In this document: piece after piece, positions 34,462 to 38,498 of the stretch
Position numbering within the stretch: position 1 is the stretch's first letter
How the letters are laid out: each line of letters opens with the position of its first letter
Assembly (NCBI GenBank): GCA_028873295.1
Contig: JAGWKO010000008.1
Coordinates: 1-38,498, forward strand
Origin: Verrucomicrobiota bacterium
GTDB taxonomy: Bacteria > Chlamydiota > Chlamydiia > Chlamydiales > SM23-39
Reading direction: 5' to 3'
DNA length: 38,498 nt
Program-made: the position numbers and the translations under genes
Notes under the pieces: generated by a model
Database searches by the model: none
Seen by the model: only the letters and a program-made list of their open reading frames with translations
What the model was told of the DNA's origin: nothing

Positions 34462-34490
34462 TTGACCTGAAGTGATATTTATTATATAAT
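34462..34490 (+). promoter_or_regulatory. near-consensus sigma-70 promoter of the first effector-like gene
   Basis: TTGACC at 34462-34467 and TATAAT at 34485-34490 are exactly 17 bp apart, followed by AAAGGA and ATG 34514. Chlamydial promoters are often weak, so this match stands out. Confidence 0.8.
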
Positions 34491-34513
34491 AATAAAGAAA
34501 TAAAGGAATTTAT

Positions 34514-35788
34514 ATGAATAATACCACAAACATAACAAATTATCGCACACCAAATTCTTCTTGTGAGATTGATCAGGACGAGTCGGAGATGAGACTCTTG
34601 ACCTCAAACATCAGGAATAGAACCTCGAGCATTGTGCAAGCCCTCTTTGACGACGTAGGAGACTTCGGCATCCCAAGAGAGGGAAGCGTTTCCCCAATGC
34701 AATACTGCGATATTGATGAAGATAATGAGGACTTTCTTGCAACACCCATGCAAGAGTATTATGAACAGCTGCAAGATGAGCCAGAAGAAGAAGCTTTTCA
34801 TACTGTGGGGTACGCTCGAGAGGCGCGCTGGGATCTAAGCTCACCTCTTGCGACACCACAATCTCTCCCCACCCCGCCAAAATCCGAGTCCCCCCTTGAT
34901 TTGGCAGTAAAGCCGAAAAAGAAACAGCGCCACGCCTACTCTCATCTAGATTATCTGGATCTTTCTACTGCACCCTCTATCAAAGCAAAAAAAACCGTCT
35001 TTTTTTCTCCAAAAATCAGCACTTGCCTGATTGCCACCAAAGAAGAATTTCAAGAAGCGGAGAGCATAAAAAAAACCGCAGGGGTCTATTATTCAACCTC
35101 TCTGTGCGAAGACCTTTGGCGTCAAGCGGCAGAGGTCAATAACACAATTGCTGACGCGCAGAATGAGTTGGAAATACATCAGAGTTTTGCTAAAAAAATT
35201 CAACTATGGGGATATGCATTGTCACCTGATCTGAAAGAGCTATCGCCCGAAGCACAGGAGGCTGGGGAAAACAACCTGAAAACAGCATACCATAAATGGC
35301 GCAAACTTATACGAAAAGCCTATCGCATTGGGCACAATACCCTTTTGAACAATCCGGAATTAAGAGTAATTCAAGGCATTGAAAAGATAAACGTCCCCCT
35401 CTTTCTCCATAGTCCAAAAGAAGCGATGGAAAAAATTTTCCCAAGAGAAGAAATGGAGAGAGTTTTCCCTTCCAGCGCCCCGGCGCGCGCCTATTCCTAT
35501 GGTCATCATATCAACCAGGCAAATGCGATCTTCACAATAGGGAAAAAGGCTTCAGGACTGGAACCAGCCATCGACACTGCTTATGCGGAGCTCGATGCAC
35601 TCGCCACGCAATCCTATCAGCGCGGAGTTGCCTATTTTATCCAACATGGCACAGAGGAAGAAAAGGCGCTTGCAAAAAACTTGCGCAACCTGGACATCAC
35701 ACAGTATGGAGCCGGCTCTCCCGAACACGCTGTGCGACGCGCCCTCTACGGCTTCTCCCCCATTGACAATACAGAGGATGATAGTTAA
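34514..35788 (+). CDS. putative effector, tandem paralogue A
   Basis: This 424-residue protein has no signal peptide or membrane segment, and I recognise no named domain. The first ~100 residues are Asn/Ser/Thr-rich and then acidic (EDNEDF, DEPEEEAF). A basic cluster KPKKKQR at about 133-139, fitting a monopartite nuclear-localisation signal, is followed by HAYSHLDYLDL and FFSPKISTCLIATKEEFQEA. The C-terminal part (YAELDALATQSYQRGVAYFI, HGTEEEKALAK) is helical. The next gene has the same order of motifs, so they are paralogues. A disordered polar N-terminus is typical of type III effectors, but secretion is inference. Confidence 0.6.
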   Translation: MNNTTNITNYRTPNSSCEIDQDESEMRLLTSNIRNRTSSIVQALFDDVGDFGIPREGSVSPMQYCDIDEDNEDFLATPMQEYYEQLQDEPEEEAFHTVGYAREARWDLSSPLATPQSLPTPPKSESPLDLAVKPKKKQRHAYSHLDYLDLSTAPSIKAKKTVFFSPKISTCLIATKEEFQEAESIKKTAGVYYSTSLCEDLWRQAAEVNNTIADAQNELEIHQSFAKKIQLWGYALSPDLKELSPEAQEAGENNLKTAYHKWRKLIRKAYRIGHNTLLNNPELRVIQGIEKINVPLFLHSPKEAMEKIFPREEMERVFPSSAPARAYSYGHHINQANAIFTIGKKASGLEPAIDTAYAELDALATQSYQRGVAYFIQHGTEEEKALAKNLRNLDITQYGAGSPEHAVRRALYGFSPIDNTEDDS

Positions 35789-35800
35789 TCATCATCCTCT
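35773..35800 (+). other. hairpin spanning the paralogue A stop and paralogue B start
   Basis: AGAGGATGAT at 35773-35782 pairs perfectly with ATCATCCTCT at 35791-35800 around an 8-nt loop that contains the TAA stop of gene A. ATG of gene B lies 2 bp after the stem, and no Shine-Dalgarno sequence is visible there. Ribosomes finishing gene A would melt the stem, which suggests coupled translation. Confidence 0.65.
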
Positions 35801-35802
35801 CA

Positions 35803-36801
35803 ATGAATAATGTATCAGATACAACCAACTTCCCATGTGCATACAGCAATCCAGCGCAAGCTGATGCATGGGAAGATGAAGCATTTGATGTGGTTGGATA
35901 CGCTCGAAAAGAGAACTGGGAGCAGAACCTCCCCCTGAAAGAGACGCAATCACCAGGCGGTCCTAACCATCGCTTTGATTTGGAAGAAAGAAAAAGAAAG
36001 AAAAAAAGGGGCCATGCCTACTCACATCTCTCCTACCTGGATCTTGCCAATGCGCCATCCCGTAGAACCGTTCTCTTTTCTCCAGAAATCAGGATTTGCC
36101 TGATTGCACACAAAAAAGAATTTCAGGAAGCAAAAGCAAAAAGCGAACCGGATGCTCTCTGTTTTCGCTTCCTATCCCTCGATCGTGTGCTTTGGCAGCA
36201 ACCAGGAGAAAAGGATGCCACAACAGCTGCTGCTGCGAAGGAGCTGACGCGACATGTAAGTTTTGCTGAAACAATCCAACTCTACGCCCACTCCCTCCCC
36301 CCTGCCCAAGGAATGATCGGGGATGAAGAGACAAAAGCATATAAGAAGTGGCACTCTCTTTTACAAAACGCGTACAATGCCGGAATCAGAACCTTTTCAA
36401 AACATTCCGAATGGGGCTCAATTCGCGGCTTTGAAGCCTTGGACGTCTCGCTCTTTTTTATTAACCCCAGGGAAGCGGTACAGGAAATCTGCTCCCCTCC
36501 GCCCACCTGCAAAGTGCCGGCTAACTCCTCTTACGGGAACGCCATCTTCACAGCTAAAAAAATCCTCACAATAGGAATGGAAGTATCTAAACTAAAAGAG
36601 CATATCGATTCTTCCTACGCAGAACTCGAACTCCACGCCAGACGAGTTTATAAGCGCGGAGTAGACCATTTCCTTAAACATGGTACAGATGAGGAAAAAG
36701 AGCTCGCAAAAACACTCCAACACCTTGATGCAGCAAAACATAGGATAGCCTGTCCTGAACAGGCCGTAACTCAAGCTCTTTATGCACCCGAATTAATATA
36801 G
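35803..36801 (+). CDS. putative effector, tandem paralogue B
   Basis: This is a 332-residue protein related to the preceding gene. Shared blocks are FDVVGYARKENW, a basic cluster RKRKKKR (about 63-69), GHAYSHLSYLDLANAPS, TVLFSPEIRICLIAHKKEFQ and, near the C-terminus, SYAELELHARRVYKRGV and HGTDEEKELAKTLQHLD. It is about 90 residues shorter than paralogue A, mainly in the N-terminal acidic part. No enzyme motif is recognised. It starts 14 bp after gene A behind a hairpin and lacks its own ribosome-binding site. The strong basic cluster again fits a nuclear-localisation signal if the protein reaches the host. Confidence 0.6.
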   Translation: MNNVSDTTNFPCAYSNPAQADAWEDEAFDVVGYARKENWEQNLPLKETQSPGGPNHRFDLEERKRKKKRGHAYSHLSYLDLANAPSRRTVLFSPEIRICLIAHKKEFQEAKAKSEPDALCFRFLSLDRVLWQQPGEKDATTAAAAKELTRHVSFAETIQLYAHSLPPAQGMIGDEETKAYKKWHSLLQNAYNAGIRTFSKHSEWGSIRGFEALDVSLFFINPREAVQEICSPPPTCKVPANSSYGNAIFTAKKILTIGMEVSKLKEHIDSSYAELELHARRVYKRGVDHFLKHGTDEEKELAKTLQHLDAAKHRIACPEQAVTQALYAPELI

Positions 36802-36817
36802 TTCAAATTTCAATACA

Positions 36818-36846
36818 TTGACTTAATAAAATAATTGTGATATAAT
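36818..36846 (+). promoter_or_regulatory. near-consensus sigma-70 promoter of the UIM-protein gene
   Basis: TTGACT at 36818-36823 and TATAAT at 36841-36846 are 17 bp apart. AAGGAG at 36865-36870 is the ribosome-binding site before ATG 36875. The layout copies that before 34514. Confidence 0.8.
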
Positions 36847-36874
36847 AAAATCATTATTAATATTAAGGAGATTT

Positions 36875-38278
36875 ATGTCTATAAATAGAGGCGCGTTTGA
36901 AAATGCCGACTGGAGCAATTACCAGAAAAACATCCTGGACCAGTTTGAGAGTTTTAATGGGAAGGAGGAGGTAGCAGCCTTCCTGCGGGGAACGCTTCAA
37001 GGCCCAAGTCAACTGTCCGGAAATAACCTGAATGTCATGAGAGAGGTACGAGAAATCGCAAAGTGCGCATTCGAAGCAGCCGACAGCTGGTGGGCTACTC
37101 ATAAAAGCGGAGCCGATCACTTCACTCCATCTCCATTTGCCATCACGAGCCCTGTAAAGATTGGGATGCCTAAGGGATGGAGACCTGTAGAAATCAGACC
37201 AGGCGACCTCACATTAATAAAAACAGAAACAAGGAAAGATGTTGCGGATAAGATTGCTCTCTCTCTGAATGCTGAACTGCCGTTTGACGCGACCTATAAC
37301 ATCCGCAAGTATGGCGAAGGACTATTCGGGACTGAAGAATTTAAACCAGTAGAACAAAAGATTTTGCAAAGAGCAACGGAAGTCCTCTACACCTCGGGTG
37401 AAGAAAACATTAAATGGTGGTGGCTCGATCTTCTTGAAGCATGTGGAATTTCCAAGGACTATATCGATCTCGTGAAAGACATGGGCGATCTTGCAAGATG
37501 TGAAGCTCCCGATGAGCGCTCAATCAAATTGCAGTGGGTACAGGAAAGGATGAAAAACCTTTTAGAGTCAGGAGAGAGAAGATCAACCTCTCAAAGCAAA
37601 GAGATCGTCGCTCAACAAGAGGAGTACAACTATGATAGTGGCGATGAGTACGTCTATTCTGAAGCAGAAGAAGAGTATGAAGAGGAAATAGAGCAGTGCT
37701 TTGAAGACAAGGAAATGTGCGTGTCCCAAAGCGAAATTTCCACAGCTCCCGCAACAACAACCGATCCTTCCCCAAGACCAGTCTCTCTCAAAAAAGAAGC
37801 GACCACTATGTCCGAAACATTTAAAACATCACATAGGGGATTACTTAGAAACCTCGTTTCACAAACTATCACCAAACATTCAGAAAGCAACGCACTCCAT
37901 AATAACACTGAATGGCAGCGTTGTCATGAACTCTGGATGCAAATATGCGATGCCCTCGACATGGAGGTCCCGGAACTCGAAGTTACCATGGACACCTCTC
38001 GAGATGCATGGATAGCCCGACAGATTGGAGCACAGCAAACTAACAATAATGAGGCACCAAGCCCGCTTAATTTCTCTATAGATGACCTCCCTATGGATGA
38101 AGAAGGACTCAGCGAAGAGGAACAGCTCGCTGCTGCGCTTGCGATGAGCTTAGCAGAACCTGGAAATAACAACAGTGTGACACCGGGCTCAGTGAATACC
38201 GCTACGGATATGGGAGGAGCACTCAGCGACGAGGATGCACTTGCTGCTGCGATCGCGATGAGCCTTACCGAATTTTAG
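36875..38278 (+). CDS. putative effector with two C-terminal ubiquitin-interacting motifs
   Basis: This is a 467-residue protein with no signal peptide. The N-terminal ~240 residues look globular but match nothing I know (WWWLDLLEACGISKDY, FAITSPVKIGMPKGWRP). An acidic Tyr-rich stretch follows at 249-274 (YNYDSGDEYVYSEAEEEYEE), then a Ser/Thr/Pro linker and a second small domain (about 320-395). The end carries EEEQLAAALAMSLAE (414-428) and DEDALAAAIAMSLTE (452-466). Both fit the ubiquitin-interacting motif: acidic triplet, Leu, invariant Ala, three residues, Ser, two residues, Glu. UIMs are eukaryotic ubiquitin binders, so a bacterial protein ending in two is probably host-directed. No ubiquitin-processing catalytic site was recognised. 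Confidence 0.7.
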   Translation: MSINRGAFENADWSNYQKNILDQFESFNGKEEVAAFLRGTLQGPSQLSGNNLNVMREVREIAKCAFEAADSWWATHKSGADHFTPSPFAITSPVKIGMPKGWRPVEIRPGDLTLIKTETRKDVADKIALSLNAELPFDATYNIRKYGEGLFGTEEFKPVEQKILQRATEVLYTSGEENIKWWWLDLLEACGISKDYIDLVKDMGDLARCEAPDERSIKLQWVQERMKNLLESGERRSTSQSKEIVAQQEEYNYDSGDEYVYSEAEEEYEEEIEQCFEDKEMCVSQSEISTAPATTTDPSPRPVSLKKEATTMSETFKTSHRGLLRNLVSQTITKHSESNALHNNTEWQRCHELWMQICDALDMEVPELEVTMDTSRDAWIARQIGAQQTNNNEAPSPLNFSIDDLPMDEEGLSEEEQLAAALAMSLAEPGNNNSVTPGSVNTATDMGGALSDEDALAAAIAMSLTEF

Positions 38279-38289
38279 ACCTGATTTTG

Positions 38290-38395
38290 AGAATAGACCT
38301 CTTGCATAATTGAGGGTTCGTCGATTTTCGGGATTATTTTGGCCGAATTTTGCCTCTTTTTTTTTGGGGGGGGCTGTATACCCAAAATGGTTCAA
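38290..38395. mobile_element. possible insertion-sequence end remnant
   Basis: The stretch starts TAGACCTCTTGCATAA, a motif that I associate with ends of IS5-like elements. Its core (38294-38305) recurs inverted at 19174-19185. It includes a T9G8 run at 38357-38373. No transposase is present in the window, so this is at most a relic. Confidence 0.25.
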
Positions 38396-38434
38396 GAGTT
38401 GACAACTGGCCTTTGGTCTCAGGAAGAAAACATG

Positions 38435-38498
38435 ATGGGAAGGATGTGCATGATACGCATGATAAATTTATCATGCGTATCATGCACATCCTTCCCAT
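38435..38498. repeat. 64-bp perfect palindrome at the right window edge
   Basis: The 32-bp arm 38435-38466 (starting ATGGGAAGGATGTGCATGAT) is followed with no spacer by its exact reverse complement to the last base of the window. Each arm contains a degenerate repeat of GCATGATACGCATGAT. It could be a large terminator-like hairpin, a recombination end, or a fold-back artefact of library preparation or assembly. Confidence 0.9.

Noticed and set aside
32357-38392. ATACCCAAAATG shared at about 32360 and 38380 as a dispersed repeat
   Set aside because: Only about 13 bp match and the first copy is inside coding sequence, so chance is likely.
38189-38395. Minus-strand 68-codon open frame near the right end
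   Set aside because: It overlaps the certain UIM-protein gene and an IS-like relic and crosses a T9G8 run; no support as a gene.
1-38498. CRISPR arrays
   Set aside because: No regularly spaced direct repeats of 20-40 bp were seen, and no cas gene is present.

Overview
The window looks like chromosome from a member of the Chlamydiota, most likely an environmental (Parachlamydia/Waddlia/Simkania-like) lineage rather than Chlamydia itself. The reasons are: the ribosomal cluster runs rplC to rplQ without rpsN, rpmD or rpmJ and is followed by gapA and a basic-tailed hypothetical protein, as I remember it from Chlamydia; yebC, an acetyltransferase and prfB lie together as they do in Chlamydia; and there are effector-like and Inc-like proteins. 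The genus cannot be fixed by reading alone.

Layout. 1-3.9 kb is an accessory, visibly AT-richer stretch: the end of dinD, a large APH/choline-kinase-fold phosphotransferase, a truncated methyltransferase and a two-gene HEPN module. It ends at the 3' end of a tRNA-Leu(UAA), the classic side for island integration. 3.9-17.7 kb is one long minus-strand cluster: rplC-rplD-rplW-rplB-rpsS-rplV-rpsC-rplP-rpmC-rpsQ-rplN-rplX-rplE-rpsH-rplF-rplR-rpsE-rplO-secY-rpsM-rpsK-rpoA-rplQ-gapA-hypothetical-tRNA-Leu. Many genes overlap by 1-14 nt, so translation is probably coupled.

17.9-21.7 kb holds a secreted glycosyltransferase-like protein, an AAA/DUF4143 ATPase on the opposite strand with a palindrome just upstream, and a pair coding for an SLBB-like membrane-anchored protein and an Inc-like hydrophobic protein. 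21.8-27.4 kb is a complete tripartite RND efflux operon (adaptor, pump, outer-membrane factor) joined by GTGA and ATGA overlaps. 27.5-31.8 kb holds holB on the plus strand converging on a minus-strand group, prfB (with a programmed +1 frameshift), two GNAT acetyltransferases, a SprT-like metalloprotein and yebC. 32.0-34.4 kb holds a small membrane protein and a 715-residue UTP-glucose-1-phosphate uridylyltransferase-like enzyme resembling plastid UGP3.

34.5-38.3 kb is the most unusual part. Two tandem paralogues carry basic NLS-like clusters, and a third protein ends in two textbook ubiquitin-interacting motifs. The first and third genes have near-consensus promoters with 17-bp spacers. Together these suggest host-directed effectors acting on eukaryotic ubiquitin or nuclear processes; this is inference from motifs. 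The window ends in a perfect 64-bp palindrome that may be biological or a contig-end fold-back.
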